A DNA stretch of 64,000 nucleotides from Hymenobacter sp. YC55 (GCF_029433095.1 NZ_JARNTX010000009.1:62001-126000); one strand, 5' to 3'. Shown: positions 17,801-26,128, counted from the stretch's first letter. Notes: generated by a model not told the origin, from the letters alone. Numbers and translations are program-made.

Positions 17801-18102
17801 GTGCCGTAGTCGAACTCCACGAACACCATCCCTAGGCCAATGGCCGAGTTGGAGCGCACGGCCGATACGCCGGTAGCCCCATTCAGGGCCGTTTCCACGG
17901 GCAGCGTTACCAGGGCTTCCACTTCTTCGGGGGCCATGCCTGGCGATTCGAGGAACACGGTTACGCGGGGACGGTCCAGGTCGGGCAGCACGTCCACTGG
18001 CAACTGGCGGACCGTGTAGGTGCCGGCAATCAAGAGCCCGATGGCAAAGGCCAGCATCAGCAGGCGGTTTTGCAGGGCAAAGCGAATGATCTTATCAAGC
18101 AT
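14881..18102 (-). CDS. Heavy-metal RND efflux permease (CusA/CzcA family)
   Basis: A 1073-residue inner-membrane proton/metal antiporter with twelve helices and two large periplasmic loops, the normal family size. Hallmarks are DVLPDLDRPRVTVFLESPG near the N-terminus and the charged helix AIGELVDDAIVDVENVYRRL near residue 400. That helix differs from the form typical of copper CusA (AIGAMVDAAIVMIEN, from memory), so the substrate is not settled by sequence. Copper-handling neighbours favour Cu/Ag. The TolC and adaptor genes lie upstream on the same strand. Confidence 0.95.
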   Translation of the reverse strand: MLDKIIRFALQNRLLMLAFAIGLLIAGTYTVRQLPVDVLPDLDRPRVTVFLESPGMAPEEVEALVTLPVETALNGATGVSAVRSNSAIGLGMVFVEFDYGTDLFTARQIVSEKLQTVGEQLPTGITPVLGPISSVMGQIMLVGLSGGAQTNAADLRTLANYTVRQRLLSIPGVAQVIPIGGDNLQYQVLLDMPRLNATGLTVNQVEEALRQSNLNTTGNFFDRNGSEVLIRNLGRLRSVADIENIVVGYREQSPIRVADIAKVEFGARFKRGDGSVNGKPAVILSIEKQPGAATVGLTQAVEKALVELKPSLPKDVQVNTRLFKQSEFIESSITNVEEALRDGAILVVIVLFAFLLNVRTTFISLVAIPLSLLVTALVFRFAGISINTMTLGGLAIAIGELVDDAIVDVENVYRRLRENRHLPQPRPVLQVIYAASSEVRNSIVYATIIVVLVFLPLFALEGMEGRIFAPLGIAYITSIVASLFVSLTVTPVLCYYLLPKMKQINHAETDGPLVRWLKRKDTHLLDWGLQHPKVVLATTGLLFVLAGAMVPFFGTEFLPPFNEGSLTVNFSAPAGTSLTESNRLGTLGEQQMLKIPEVAYTARRTGRAELDEHAESVNNSEIEVAFKTEDELEKEGKTMRSRDEILADMREKLSLITGVNVNIGQPISHRLDHLLSGVRAQVAIKVFGNDLLELRRYAGEIRSAAATVPGVVDLQVEKQVQIPQLLVRPRDQALRAYGMERGEVVRDLETLFQGAVVSQMLNGQQRFDLIVKLPENQRNDIAAIGQTRIETPSGAMIPVSEVADIIYEPGPNTVNHENTQRRITISLNVAERDLGSTVKEIQQKISQQVKLPAGYYLTYGGQFESQQSASQKILWLSLFSLAGIFLVLYSHFKSSYMVGQIMLNIPLALIGSVVAVLLTGGTFSIASLVGFITLTGIASRNGIMMISHYIHLVEHEGEVFGAKMIVRGSLERLVPVLMTALVAALALIPLTLAKDAPGKEILYPVATVILGGLLSSTFLDIIVTPVVFWLVGDKALAQYFTAHQETGLDAHPQELDAQPLTPAGDHNPLFPVR

Positions 18103-18189
18103 CGTCGGAAAAGAAAAACAGACGGCGGGTTAGCCACGGCCGATCAGGTTCTGGGGGGGTGCCCCGGACGGGGCGGTAGGGGGTAGGGG

Positions 18190-18687
18190 CTACTTGTGGG
18201 CCGAGTTGTGGGTGCTCACGAACTGCCACTGACCCGCCGCGTTTTTGCGCAGCACGCTGCTGGCGACTCCCCGGCGCTTGATGGGCGCCGGCGCGGTCTT
18301 CGCCTTCGGATCTTTCTTTAACCCAATGGTATAAGTGTAGCTCTCCGTAGCAAAGGCGTAATTGCCATCCACCGTCACGTCCGCCTTGTAATCAGCATAG
18401 GTGAACGAGTTGAACTCCTTAAGTTCCGGCCCCAGGTGGTGGTCCCGGTAGTGGGCGTAGGTACCCTCACGGCTGCCGGATTCCAGCACCACGGAGTTGG
18501 GCACAAACAACCGGGTGGTGCCGGTGGTGTCCAGCTTCTGTACCGCCTGCTGGTATTGGTGGAGCACGGCCCGCACGGCGGCTTCATCGGTCGAAAAAGC
18601 CACCGGGGCCGCAGCAGTTTGGGCGAGGGTCGGAACCGACCAGGCAGTTAAGGCAAGCGAAGCGAGAGCAGCGAGGAAAGCACGCAT
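18190..18687 (-). CDS. Secreted SnoaL/DUF4440-like protein
   Basis: A 165-residue protein with a signal peptide (cleavage after TLAQ) and an NTF2-like fold: DEAAVRAVLHQYQQAVQKLD at the start, FVPNSVVLESG in the middle and WQFVSTHNSAHK at the end. Such proteins are small ligand-binding or enzyme-like modules, often of unknown role. Here one lies between the RND permease and the adaptor in the efflux operon. It may assist periplasmic copper handling, but no metal motif is evident apart from the terminal His residues. Confidence 0.8.
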   Translation of the reverse strand: MRAFLAALASLALTAWSVPTLAQTAAAPVAFSTDEAAVRAVLHQYQQAVQKLDTTGTTRLFVPNSVVLESGSREGTYAHYRDHHLGPELKEFNSFTYADYKADVTVDGNYAFATESYTYTIGLKKDPKAKTAPAPIKRRGVASSVLRKNAAGQWQFVSTHNSAHK

Positions 18688-18707
18688 AGCAGAGAGAACA
18701 GCGAGGG

Positions 18708-19853
18708 CTACTGGTTGAGGTAGATGGACTTGAGTTGGTAAGTGCCGGTGGTCACGACCCGGTCATTTTCATTGACCTCGCCCTGTAAGAGCACCGTTTG
18801 CTCGCCGTTAATGGAGCCCGGCTGCACGTAGCGGATTTTAAAGCGCTCGGGCTGCGTGTGCACAAACACCACAGGCTTGCCGTTCAGGTCAGTCACGGCC
18901 GAAGAAGGCACCACGAGTTGCTTTTTTCCCTGGTTGCTTTGCCCCACCACCTGCACGTTCACGGCCTGCCCGGCCCGGTAGGCGGTGCCGGCCTGTGCGT
19001 CGAGTTCCAAAATCAGCTGTCGGGCCTGGTTGACGGGATTCACCGCGTTGCTGAACACGACCAGGCGGGCGGGCGCGCCGGGCTGGCCCTGCAGGCCTTC
19101 CACCCGAAACTCGGCGCCCGGCGTAATCTTGCCTAAGTCCTGGGCGAACACCTGGGCTTCCACGCGCAGCTTGCCGGGGTTGAGGACCCGAAACAGCTCG
19201 TCGCCTTGGTTGACTTGCTGACCCACGGCTAGGTTGAATACATCCACCGTGCCACTGATGGGCGAGGTGATGCGCACGCGGCGCTGCTGGGCTTGCCCGT
19301 TGTAGATGCTAGCGTTCTGGCGGGCCTGCCGTAAGCGCAGTTCGGCGGCTACCACGTCTTTGCGGGCGGCAATATCGGCAATGCTTTGCAGGCGGGCGTA
19401 ATCCTGCTGGGCCGCCCGCAACTCGGCCTGGGCGTTGGCCCGCTCGGTGCTGAGGCCAATCTGCTGGGTCGCGTCGAGCGTTTGCTCGATGACGGCCAGC
19501 GTCTGCCCGGCCCGCACGGGCTGCCCCACTCGCGCCGTGAGGCTGACTATACGTCCTGTCTGGGGCACGACGATGCGACCTTCCCCGCCCGCCGCAGCGG
19601 ACACGGTGCCGTAGAGCGTGGCGCGGCTGTAGGTACTGGAATAAGCGGCTAAGCGGGTACCCACCTGAAAGAGAAACTGGCTTTCTTTGGGCAGCAGCAC
19701 CTCATCGGTCAGGGCCACGCCGGTATTGGCTTGGGCGGTGCCGCCGTGGTCTTCGCCGCCATGGGCCAGTACGGCGGCCGGTGGGGGCAATAGCACGGCG
19801 AGCGTCAGGCCCGCCGCTGCCGTGGCCGCCAGGAGTTTATGCTTGGTTTTCAT
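18708..19853 (-). CDS. RND efflux periplasmic adaptor (CusB/CzcB family)
   Basis: A 381-residue membrane-fusion protein from the ATG at 19853, which starts a clear signal peptide (MKTKHKLLAATAAAG). The mature start is His-rich (AHGGEDHGG). Barrel-sandwich halves (GRIVSLTARVGQPVRAGQ and ISGTVDVFNLAVGQQVNQGD) flank a Gln/Ala-rich coiled-coil hairpin. It connects the RND permease to the TolC protein encoded upstream. The 5' end overlaps the preceding gene by 17 bp. Confidence 0.92.
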   Translation of the reverse strand: MKTKHKLLAATAAAGLTLAVLLPPPAAVLAHGGEDHGGTAQANTGVALTDEVLLPKESQFLFQVGTRLAAYSSTYSRATLYGTVSAAAGGEGRIVVPQTGRIVSLTARVGQPVRAGQTLAVIEQTLDATQQIGLSTERANAQAELRAAQQDYARLQSIADIAARKDVVAAELRLRQARQNASIYNGQAQQRRVRITSPISGTVDVFNLAVGQQVNQGDELFRVLNPGKLRVEAQVFAQDLGKITPGAEFRVEGLQGQPGAPARLVVFSNAVNPVNQARQLILELDAQAGTAYRAGQAVNVQVVGQSNQGKKQLVVPSSAVTDLNGKPVVFVHTQPERFKIRYVQPGSINGEQTVLLQGEVNENDRVVTTGTYQLKSIYLNQ

Positions 19854-20454
19854 AGACAACGGGAGTAGGGGTGGAAACACGCAGCGCGGGACGGCGGCGT
19901 AGCAGCATGACGGTCAGCACGACGCCCAGGGCAAAGGCACCGACTAAGGCCAACATGGTTTTCCAGGAGGAAAACAGACCGGGCGCGTCGGGCACGGCGG
20001 TGGCCGCTACCGGTAGCTTGGCGCCCACCTTGATGCCATCGAGCAGCAGCAGGTCGGCTTTGTCCCCGGCCACGATGTTGAGGGCGAAGCTGTAGGCTTT
20101 ATTAGCCGGGAATTGGCCTTCTACTAGGTACACGCCCGGCTCTTGCTCCGTGACGGTCCACTTGAGCGCCGCATCTTCCGGGTTGGTTAAGGTCAGCTTG
20201 GCCCCTTTGATGGGCGCGTTGGTGGCGTAATCGGACAGGAACAGGCGCAGGTCGGCGGGCTTTCCGCCTTGTAGCGGCTCGTAGCGCAGCAGCACCTCGA
20301 ACTGTTCAGAGAGGGCGGCCACCGAAAACGTGGTAGCCCCCGCAGGGGCTGCCCCTTGGGCGCCGTCCCCGTGGTCTTCGCCGCCGTGGGCCCAGGCGGG
20401 GCAACTTAGCAGCAGCCCGAGCAGTAGCATTAGTAGCTGTTTCATGTTATTCAC
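19837..20454 (-). CDS. Membrane-anchored periplasmic efflux-associated protein
   Basis: A 205-residue protein with a signal peptide, a mature start AHGGEDHGDGAQG very like the adaptor next door, an Ig-like beta domain (about 45-150, FixH-like in feel) and one C-terminal membrane helix (about 165-190) ending in a basic tail. It lies between the TolC and adaptor genes and overlaps both slightly. It may deliver metal to the pump or stabilise it. The precise family is not recognised. Confidence 0.7.
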   Translation of the reverse strand: MNNMKQLLMLLLGLLLSCPAWAHGGEDHGDGAQGAAPAGATTFSVAALSEQFEVLLRYEPLQGGKPADLRLFLSDYATNAPIKGAKLTLTNPEDAALKWTVTEQEPGVYLVEGQFPANKAYSFALNIVAGDKADLLLLDGIKVGAKLPVAATAVPDAPGLFSSWKTMLALVGAFALGVVLTVMLLRRRPALRVSTPTPVVYENQA

Positions 20455-21682
20455 CCCGCAGGTAATTAAGTTCGACCAACGCCTGCCGGTAATCCCGAAT
20501 GGTGGTCAGGTAGGTATTTTGAATGGTAAAGGCTTGATTCAGGCTCTGAATCAAAACCAGGTAGCTGATTTCACCGGCCCGAAACAGGCGCTGCGACTGG
20601 CTGATAATGGCCCGCGCCTGGGGCACGCCCGTCTGCTCGTAATAGGCCAGCGAGGCGGAAAACTTGCGCGTGTCAGCCAGCGCCTGCTGGTACTGGGTGC
20701 CGAGTTCCAGGCGCTGGGTTTGCAGTTGGTAGCCTGCCGCCTGTGAGCGGGCCGTGGCCGCCTGTAGCTGGGAGCGGTAGGTCCAGAACCAGATGGGCAC
20801 GGATACCCCGAACTGAAAGCGGTACTTGATTGCGGAGTTCTCAAAGGCCTGATTCTGATAGCCCACCGTTAGCGCCGGAGTTCGACGGGCCCGCACGAGG
20901 CTGATGCCGGACTGACTCAGTGCCACATTCTGGGTAGCGTAGGCCAGGGCGGGGCTGCGCACGAGGGCGGCACTATCTTCGGCCGGCAGACTGCCGAGCA
21001 GCGCCGCCCCGGTTTGCGCTAATTCCGGGCCGCTCCGGCGCAAGTCTGTGCTGGTAGCCAACACAGTCGGGGTACCGAGCAGCAAGCCTAAGCGGCGCTG
21101 GGCGGTGCGCAAGTCCTCGGTGGCTTGCTGCAGTTGCACGGCGACCTGCCGGGCCTCGGCGTCGGTACTGATGCGCTGCAGGGACGTGACTTCCCCGGCC
21201 GCAAACAGTCGCTCGGTGGCTACCCGCAGGGCCTGATACAAGCTGTCCTGGTAGGCAAGCTGCCGCACCTGCGCTTCCGCGAACTGCAAGCTCAGGTAAG
21301 CCAAGCGGGTGTCGCGCAGCACGCTGGCCCGGCTCACCTCGCGGTTGCGCTCGGCCAGCGTGAGGCCAGCCTGGGCTACCTGGCGCTGCCGCCGGTACAC
21401 GTTGGGCAGGTCAATGGTCTGCACGACGCCCGGGGCCCACATTTCGCCTGTGGGGGCGGAAAACAGAAAGTCGGGGTTGGCCGGGGCAAATGAGCCCCGC
21501 TTCAGGGCCCGCTGCTCGCTGATTTCCTGCTCGGCCTGCCGCAGACGGGGGTGGCGCCGCAGGGCCTGCGCTTCGGCGCTGTCAAGTAGCAGAACCGCCG
21601 TTTGGGCCCGCGCCGGGCCCGCGAGCAGCACCAGCACGAGCAGCAGCCACCTACCCGGGGCATTTATCTTTAGGTACTTCAT
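20447..21682 (-). CDS. TolC family outer-membrane efflux protein (CusC/CzcC-like)
   Basis: A 411-residue outer-membrane channel subunit with a signal peptide (cleavage after ARAQ) and two repeats of long alpha-helical hairpins rich in Gln/Ala/Arg, each followed by beta-strands. It starts the tripartite RND operon on this strand, overlapping the next gene by 8 bp. The order TolC, accessory, adaptor, SnoaL-like, permease, regulator suggests one transcript. Confidence 0.9.
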   Translation of the reverse strand: MKYLKINAPGRWLLLVLVLLAGPARAQTAVLLLDSAEAQALRRHPRLRQAEQEISEQRALKRGSFAPANPDFLFSAPTGEMWAPGVVQTIDLPNVYRRQRQVAQAGLTLAERNREVSRASVLRDTRLAYLSLQFAEAQVRQLAYQDSLYQALRVATERLFAAGEVTSLQRISTDAEARQVAVQLQQATEDLRTAQRRLGLLLGTPTVLATSTDLRRSGPELAQTGAALLGSLPAEDSAALVRSPALAYATQNVALSQSGISLVRARRTPALTVGYQNQAFENSAIKYRFQFGVSVPIWFWTYRSQLQAATARSQAAGYQLQTQRLELGTQYQQALADTRKFSASLAYYEQTGVPQARAIISQSQRLFRAGEISYLVLIQSLNQAFTIQNTYLTTIRDYRQALVELNYLRGE

Positions 21683-21787
21683 ACAATCAGGTTAAGTCTT
21701 GCCCGAGGGGCTGCCCTGGTTGCCGTAGTGGGCAGCCAAAGGCCAAGCGGGCCCGGCATGCACCAGGCCCGCCCATTCAGTCGTGGC

Positions 21788-22348
21788 CTAGGTGTTTTTT
21801 ACCAGCGCCATTCCGCATTTCGGGCAGCTACCAGGCTTGTCACTGGCACTGCCTGCACACTGCATCGGGCAGTTGTAAGCAGCGCCAACGGCTTTGCCGG
21901 GCTTGGCTTTGCTGGCGTCCAGCTTCTCAAAGCGGGCACTCAGCGACTGGCCTTTGGCCTTCACGCTCACGATGGCCGTGCGCAGGGAAGTGCCGGCTGG
22001 CAGCGTCGCTACCAAATGGTCGCCGCTGGGCGTCAGGGTTGCTGTGCTGCTTTTACCAGCACTCGTCAGCAGCATGACCGTGCCGGTCGTCCCCGTTGGG
22101 GCTACCGTGGCTTCCTTGGCATCAAGCAGATAGACGTGCAGGGCGCCAGCCTGTTGGACCAGTTCCAAGTGGTAAGCCCCGGCCGTGCGCACGATCCCCC
22201 CGTGCGGGGAGGTGTGGGCGTGATTTTCACCGACGGCCTGATGACCATGGGCGGCCGCGCCGGGCTGGGCACCATGCTGATGCTGGGCGGCAAGCGAGAG
22301 GGGCGCGGCCAGCAACGCGGCGGCCAGCAGAAGAGAGGAGAATTTCAT
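21788..22348 (-). CDS. Secreted His-rich protein with heavy-metal-binding domain
   Basis: A 186-residue periplasmic protein: signal peptide, His-rich start (AQHQHGAQPGAAAHGHQ), a beta domain, and a C-terminal YNCPMQCAGSASDKPGSCP segment ending PKCGMAL. This is the CPM-x-PGxCPxCGM pattern of the heavy-metal-binding (HMBD) module also found in CusB-type adaptors. It likely binds copper in the periplasm. Second in line upstream of the RND operon. Confidence 0.82.
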   Translation of the reverse strand: MKFSSLLLAAALLAAPLSLAAQHQHGAQPGAAAHGHQAVGENHAHTSPHGGIVRTAGAYHLELVQQAGALHVYLLDAKEATVAPTGTTGTVMLLTSAGKSSTATLTPSGDHLVATLPAGTSLRTAIVSVKAKGQSLSARFEKLDASKAKPGKAVGAAYNCPMQCAGSASDKPGSCPKCGMALVKNT

Positions 22349-22388
22349 AAGAGAGTTGTAGTAAGAAAAAATGGCTAGCCAGTGGGGC

Positions 22389-23117
22389 TTACATCTTGTC
22401 GGCGTTCTGGGCGTGCCAGTCTTTGAACTGCTGGATTTCTTTCTGCTGCTCGGTAATCATCTTCTGCGCCATTTCCTTGAGCTTGGTGTCTTTGCCGTGG
22501 GCTAGTTCCGCCTGGGCCATATCCGTGGCGCTCTGGTGGTGCACCATCATCAGCATGTTAAAATTCATGTCCGGGTCGGCCACCGTTTTGGGCATGTTTT
22601 TCATCATGCTCTCCATCGACGCCTTCATTTTACTGGTGAAGGGGTCGGCCGGGTCTTGGGGCTTGTAGTTGGTGGGGGCATTGTCAAGGCGAGTAGCGAC
22701 GGCTTCCAGCTCGGCGATTTCCTTTTGCTGGTCGGCCTTGATTTTCTCGGCCATTGCTCGCATGGTGGCGTCCTTGCCATCGCGCAGCTCGATGTCGGCC
22801 ATGGCTACGGCACCCCGGTGATGCTCTAGCATGTGATGGGCAAAGTCGTGGTCAGTGTTGCCCTTGGGCTTGGAGGCCTCCATCTTTTGCATCATCTCGT
22901 TCATCGACGTCATCAGCGGGGAGGTGCTGGCGGCGCCGGCCGTGTCATGCCCCATGGCCGAGTGGTCCATGCCCGCCATATCGCCAGAGCTGGCCGTTTC
23001 GGGGGTGGAGGATTCGGTAGCGGTTGCGGTCGAATCCGTAGTTTTTTCATTGCTGCAGCTAGCTAGCAGCAGGGTACCGGCGCACAGGGCGGTGAGGAAA
23101 AAAGCAGGCTTTTTCAT
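22389..23117 (-). CDS. DUF305 lipoprotein
   Basis: A 242-residue lipoprotein (lipobox LLASC). A Ser/Thr/Ala linker contains MAGMDHSAMGH, then two DUF305 repeats follow with HHMLEHHRGAVAMADIEL and MMVHHQSATDMAQAEL, helical His/Met-rich sites expected to bind Cu(I). The protein would sit on the outer face of a membrane as a copper buffer. It is one of three DUF305 proteins in the window (others at 30384 and 60013). Confidence 0.9.
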   Translation of the reverse strand: MKKPAFFLTALCAGTLLLASCSNEKTTDSTATATESSTPETASSGDMAGMDHSAMGHDTAGAASTSPLMTSMNEMMQKMEASKPKGNTDHDFAHHMLEHHRGAVAMADIELRDGKDATMRAMAEKIKADQQKEIAELEAVATRLDNAPTNYKPQDPADPFTSKMKASMESMMKNMPKTVADPDMNFNMLMMVHHQSATDMAQAELAHGKDTKLKEMAQKMITEQQKEIQQFKDWHAQNADKM

Positions 23118-23154
23118 GAATGTGGTTGGGAGTAAGGGAAGAAAAGAAGGGATA

Positions 23155-24102
23155 CTAGGCCTTCACGTTGATGGTGAAGTCGCCCGTGTGAATCTTGCCA
23201 TCGTGGTTGAATTGCAGGAACACGCGGTATAAGCCGGGCTTCTCGAAGTTGGTGTTGAAGCCAATGGAGGGGCCCTTGTCGGCTTGCTCGTTGGGGTGCA
23301 CGTGCAGGTACTGCTCGGTGTCCTCGCTGATGACCACCACGTGACCGAGCGCCCCGAGATAGTTGTCAAGGTTGGTGACCGGCTGCCCGCCTTTGGTGAT
23401 GTTGATCTTCATGCCCAGCAGCTGGCCGACGGTCAGCGGCTTGTCGAAGGAAAGGGTCGCCTGGTAGCCGTCCTTATCCCACTGCATGTCGTCGTTCTTG
23501 AACTTGACGGGCGTATAGGCCGCACCTTTTACCGTGAGTGGCTGCCGGCCTAGCTGGTGACCGGAACCCGTTGGCGTGTAGTCCTGGAACAGCACGTAGT
23601 CGCCGCCTTTGGGGAAGGTGTACTGCACTTTGTAGTCGCCCTGGGCCGTGTACTCGGGGTGCTCGTGGTAGAACTGGCCTAAGTCCTTGCTGACGATGAT
23701 GAGGTGAATCTTCTTTTCGTGCACCACAGCCAGCGGCACGGGGGCTGACTCGTTGCCCGTTTCGCGGGGGGTGAACGCCAAGGTCGTGGGCTGCCCGGCC
23801 GTAACTTCCGTCGGGGTGGGCACCAGCCTCATCTCGTAGGTTTTGCCGTTGGCCACCTTATCGTTGTGTTCGAGCTTCATGCCGCACTTGGGGCACGTTT
23901 CCCCTTCCTTGGTGCTGGTAACTTCGGGGTGCATGGGGCAGGCATAGGTATGCCCGCCACTGTGGTCGGCAGTGCCTTCAGCGGGCCCGTTGGTGGGGGT
24001 GGTAACGGTGTTAGTGGCGCTGCTTGATTCGGTATTAGACGAGCAGCTAGTAGCAGAGAGCATGCCGGCCAGAGCCAGCAGCGAAAGCGGTATGCGGTAC
24101 AT
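23155..24102 (-). CDS. Lipoprotein with HMBD metal-binding domain and beta domains
   Basis: A 315-residue lipoprotein (signal ending MLSATSC). After a Ser/Thr/Asn linker comes YACPMHPEVTSTKEGETCPK followed by CGMKLE, the heavy-metal-binding module. The remaining two thirds are beta-rich (KIHLIIVSKDLGQFYHEHPE, VVISEDTEQYLHVHPNE) with HEHP/HVHP patterns repeated twice. Similar proteins are common in copper islands of Bacteroidota. It probably binds periplasmic copper; the role of the beta domains is unknown. Confidence 0.8.
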   Translation of the reverse strand: MYRIPLSLLALAGMLSATSCSSNTESSSATNTVTTPTNGPAEGTADHSGGHTYACPMHPEVTSTKEGETCPKCGMKLEHNDKVANGKTYEMRLVPTPTEVTAGQPTTLAFTPRETGNESAPVPLAVVHEKKIHLIIVSKDLGQFYHEHPEYTAQGDYKVQYTFPKGGDYVLFQDYTPTGSGHQLGRQPLTVKGAAYTPVKFKNDDMQWDKDGYQATLSFDKPLTVGQLLGMKINITKGGQPVTNLDNYLGALGHVVVISEDTEQYLHVHPNEQADKGPSIGFNTNFEKPGLYRVFLQFNHDGKIHTGDFTINVKA

Positions 24103-24166
24103 AAGGAGGAAAAAGGGGGTGAACTAAGCGGCGCTTAGGAAAGCGGCCGGAAACGCGGACGCTCGC

Positions 24167-24298
24167 TTAGGCCTGCCACTGCTGCCAGAGCATGAAGCCC
24201 AGCGCGGCGACCACCACGGCGTAGAGCAGGTAGGAAAGCAGGCGGCGTAGCGGCCCACGCGGGGCGGGAGCGCCGGCCTGCTCGCAACAACTCTTCAT
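24167..24298 (-). CDS. Small single-pass protein with N-terminal CC motif
   Basis: A 43-residue protein, MKSCCEQAGAPAPRG..., then a hydrophobic helix (LLSYLLYAVVVAALGFMLW) and a short tail. The two adjacent Cys next to the membrane suggest metal binding. It lies between two copper-related secreted proteins, just after a strong hairpin. Longer frames through this region are not convincing. It is too small for a sure call. Confidence 0.5.
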   Translation of the reverse strand: MKSCCEQAGAPAPRGPLRRLLSYLLYAVVVAALGFMLWQQWQA

Positions 24299-24369
24299 GG
24301 TTGAAAAAGCAAAGCCAGTAAATGGGAAGGGAGGGGCGACTAGGCGCCGGGCCGACATGCCAAAGCAAA

Positions 24370-24410
24370 GGCTCGCCCCGGACATAGCGCTGCTATGTCC
24401 GGGGCGAGCC
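24370..24410 (-). terminator. Perfect 19-bp hairpin after secreted Cys/His protein gene
   Basis: GGCTCGCCCCGGACATAGC pairs perfectly with its complement around a 3-nt loop; the reverse strand continues TTTGCTTTGG. It lies 17 bp after the gene ending at 24428, so it probably terminates it or limits read-through into the copper operon. Confidence 0.7.
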
Positions 24411-24427
24411 TGGAGCACGTCAAGTAA

Positions 24428-24910
24428 TCAGACCGTTAAGGACTGAATGAAAATACGGATGTCCGGAATTTTGGGCGGCAGGTGCTCGCCGGGTACCAGC
24501 ACCACGGAATTAGTGCGGTCCCACTGGCCGGCAGCCGGCCGAAAATAGAAGTCACTGGCAGCCGGCAGCAGGGCCGGCGCGAGCGTCAGCAGTTGCTTCT
24601 CGGCAGGTGGCGTCAGCGACTTGAGAATAGCGGCCGAGTTATCCTTGCAGCAATCCTCTTTGCCCATCGGCTTGGAATCATGCTTGCCATGGGCCCTCTT
24701 TTCCTTGGTAGGGTCCTGCTTGGCCATCGCCCGGTTGTGGCCGTGGCAGCCGGGATGTACGGGCTTCTTACCCATCGAGGCCTTCGCAACCGGGGCTGCC
24801 AGTACCGGATTCATGGTCGCGCACCAGCACTGGCCGACGAACACGTTGATGAAGACGAGCAGGAAGCTCGTCGCCAGCAGGCGTCGGAAAGGAAACAGGC
24901 TACGGAACAT
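24428..24910 (-). CDS. Secreted Cys/His-rich hypothetical protein
   Basis: A 160-residue protein with an N-terminal hydrophobic segment ending VGQCWCATM, a central charged part with HPGCHGHNRAMA and EDCCKDN, and a C-terminal PPKIPDIRIFIQSLTV. I recall similar proteins with a PPxIPDIRxFIQS ending beside copper genes in Bacteroidota, but know no name. Cys, His and Met suggest periplasmic metal binding. First gene of the reverse copper cluster, with its promoter at about 24930-24937. Confidence 0.65.
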   Translation of the reverse strand: MFRSLFPFRRLLATSFLLVFINVFVGQCWCATMNPVLAAPVAKASMGKKPVHPGCHGHNRAMAKQDPTKEKRAHGKHDSKPMGKEDCCKDNSAAILKSLTPPAEKQLLTLAPALLPAASDFYFRPAAGQWDRTNSVVLVPGEHLPPKIPDIRIFIQSLTV

Positions 24911-24929
24911 GACAGGCGTTAAGCAACTG

Positions 24930-24937
24930 CAAAATTA
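24930..24937 (-). promoter_or_regulatory. Bacteroidota-type -7 box
   Basis: The reverse strand reads TAATTTTG, an exact match to the TAnnTTTG -7 element of Bacteroidota promoters, 20 bp before the start codon at 24910. The rest of 24911-25282 holds no gene; it contains this box and the site at 25105-25137. Confidence 0.45.
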
Positions 24938-25104
24938 GACTTCTGCGCGGAAAGTACAGGACTAATTCTTTACTACTATTCCTACCTAAGAGTTCCAGCA
25001 AGGCTTGGTTAGGTAAGACGTGAAAAGGAGTAAAACAGTCTCTATCTGCTCTATAAGCCGGTTTATCTTGCAACCCCCATAGTTAGGCAACTTGTCAGAC
25101 CACA

Positions 25105-25137
25105 AAATTATGCAAGTCGTGAGCGCTATTTTATAAA
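25105..25137 (+). promoter_or_regulatory. Putative AraC-type operator upstream of 25283 gene
   Basis: AAATTATGCAAGTCGTGAG, then TATAAA starting 21 bp after TGCAAG. The first half-site is as in the other copies; the second is weaker. It lies about 150 bp before the ATG at 25283, in the same orientation. A CTTTGTATAC segment near 25184 could be part of the promoter. Confidence 0.5.
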
Positions 25138-25282
25138 CAGGTCGCTTAGTGGTAGAGCATAGGAATTAGGTGTATCCTATCAGCTTTGTATACTTTAACT
25201 CCGGTTATGGTCACGCCTGTGTAGTGCAGAGAGGGAGCCTGCAGTCGCAAGCTTAATTTATCGTCAATTTAGAAATACGATT

Positions 25283-26128
25283 ATGATTCGAGGAGATAAA
25301 AAAGACAGCGACATTTTGCGGCATTACTGCCAGGTCCTGACGGACAGTATTCAAGCGGCAGGCCGGTCATTCACGCAAGCCAACCTCACTCAACACACGT
25401 ATCTAGATTTGCTGCGTCGGATCCGGTCTACTCTCGTGGGGGTTATTATACACTTAGAACGATGGCCAGAGATAATCGAGCTGAAGCTTTCTATCTCGTT
25501 GGCTTTTCGCACTGCTTCAACCGATGCCCTGACCGGCTTGTATCTGGCAACCTTCCATGAAGATGCTGATGCCTTTCAGCACGAGTTGATGATATTGGAC
25601 CTGGAATACTTCAAGTACGTCAAGACCATCTTTGAGCATACGGCGCTGGAAATGCCGGATGCCAGTGCCGCAGAGGTAGAGCAGGAAGAACAAACCCGTT
25701 GGGCAAAGCTATACCACGACGCGGAGCACTTGCTGCGCGGTCCTGGCAGCAAGCAACTCAAAAGCCCGGAGATGCTACGAGAAGCGCGGCACCAGCCATT
25801 GTTTCATGCCCCTGGAGGCCATACCCGGCCGTTATCTGAAAAAGATATGTTCAACCAAATAAAGGCGCATCCGGGTACACGGCATTTAGCCCGCCTTTAC
25901 ATCGTACAACGCCATTTATCACAGCAACACCATTACGCTCCGGCAAACCGTGATTTCATACAATTGCCCCCAGCTGTAGACTGCCGCTACTGGTTTGAGG
26001 CTCTAGTATATTTGATTGAGGTAAGCGGTATGCTGATGGCCTTACTAGAAGTACAACAACCTATCCGGCAAGAACTAGGAGAGAATCAAGCTTCTCTGCT
26101 CGCCCTTCTCGCGGATCGCGTTGAGTGA
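25283..26128 (+). CDS. Hypothetical protein of the copper module
   Basis: A 281-residue protein, mostly helical, with no signal peptide or membrane helix. Features: a central DLEYFKYVKTIFEHTALEMP, an acidic AAEVEQEEQTRW, a His-rich middle (HQPLFHAPGGHTRPL) and a hydrophobic C-terminal helix (YWFEALVYLIEVSGMLMALL). No known family is recognised; a resemblance to RteC-type regulators was considered and not supported. The repeated TGCAAG site upstream and CopA downstream suggest a link with copper response. Confidence 0.7.
   Translation: MIRGDKKDSDILRHYCQVLTDSIQAAGRSFTQANLTQHTYLDLLRRIRSTLVGVIIHLERWPEIIELKLSISLAFRTASTDALTGLYLATFHEDADAFQHELMILDLEYFKYVKTIFEHTALEMPDASAAEVEQEEQTRWAKLYHDAEHLLRGPGSKQLKSPEMLREARHQPLFHAPGGHTRPLSEKDMFNQIKAHPGTRHLARLYIVQRHLSQQHHYAPANRDFIQLPPAVDCRYWFEALVYLIEVSGMLMALLEVQQPIRQELGENQASLLALLADRVE

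Noticed and set aside
25283..26128. RteC-like regulator
   Set aside because: Only vague helical similarity recalled; no characteristic motif could be matched.
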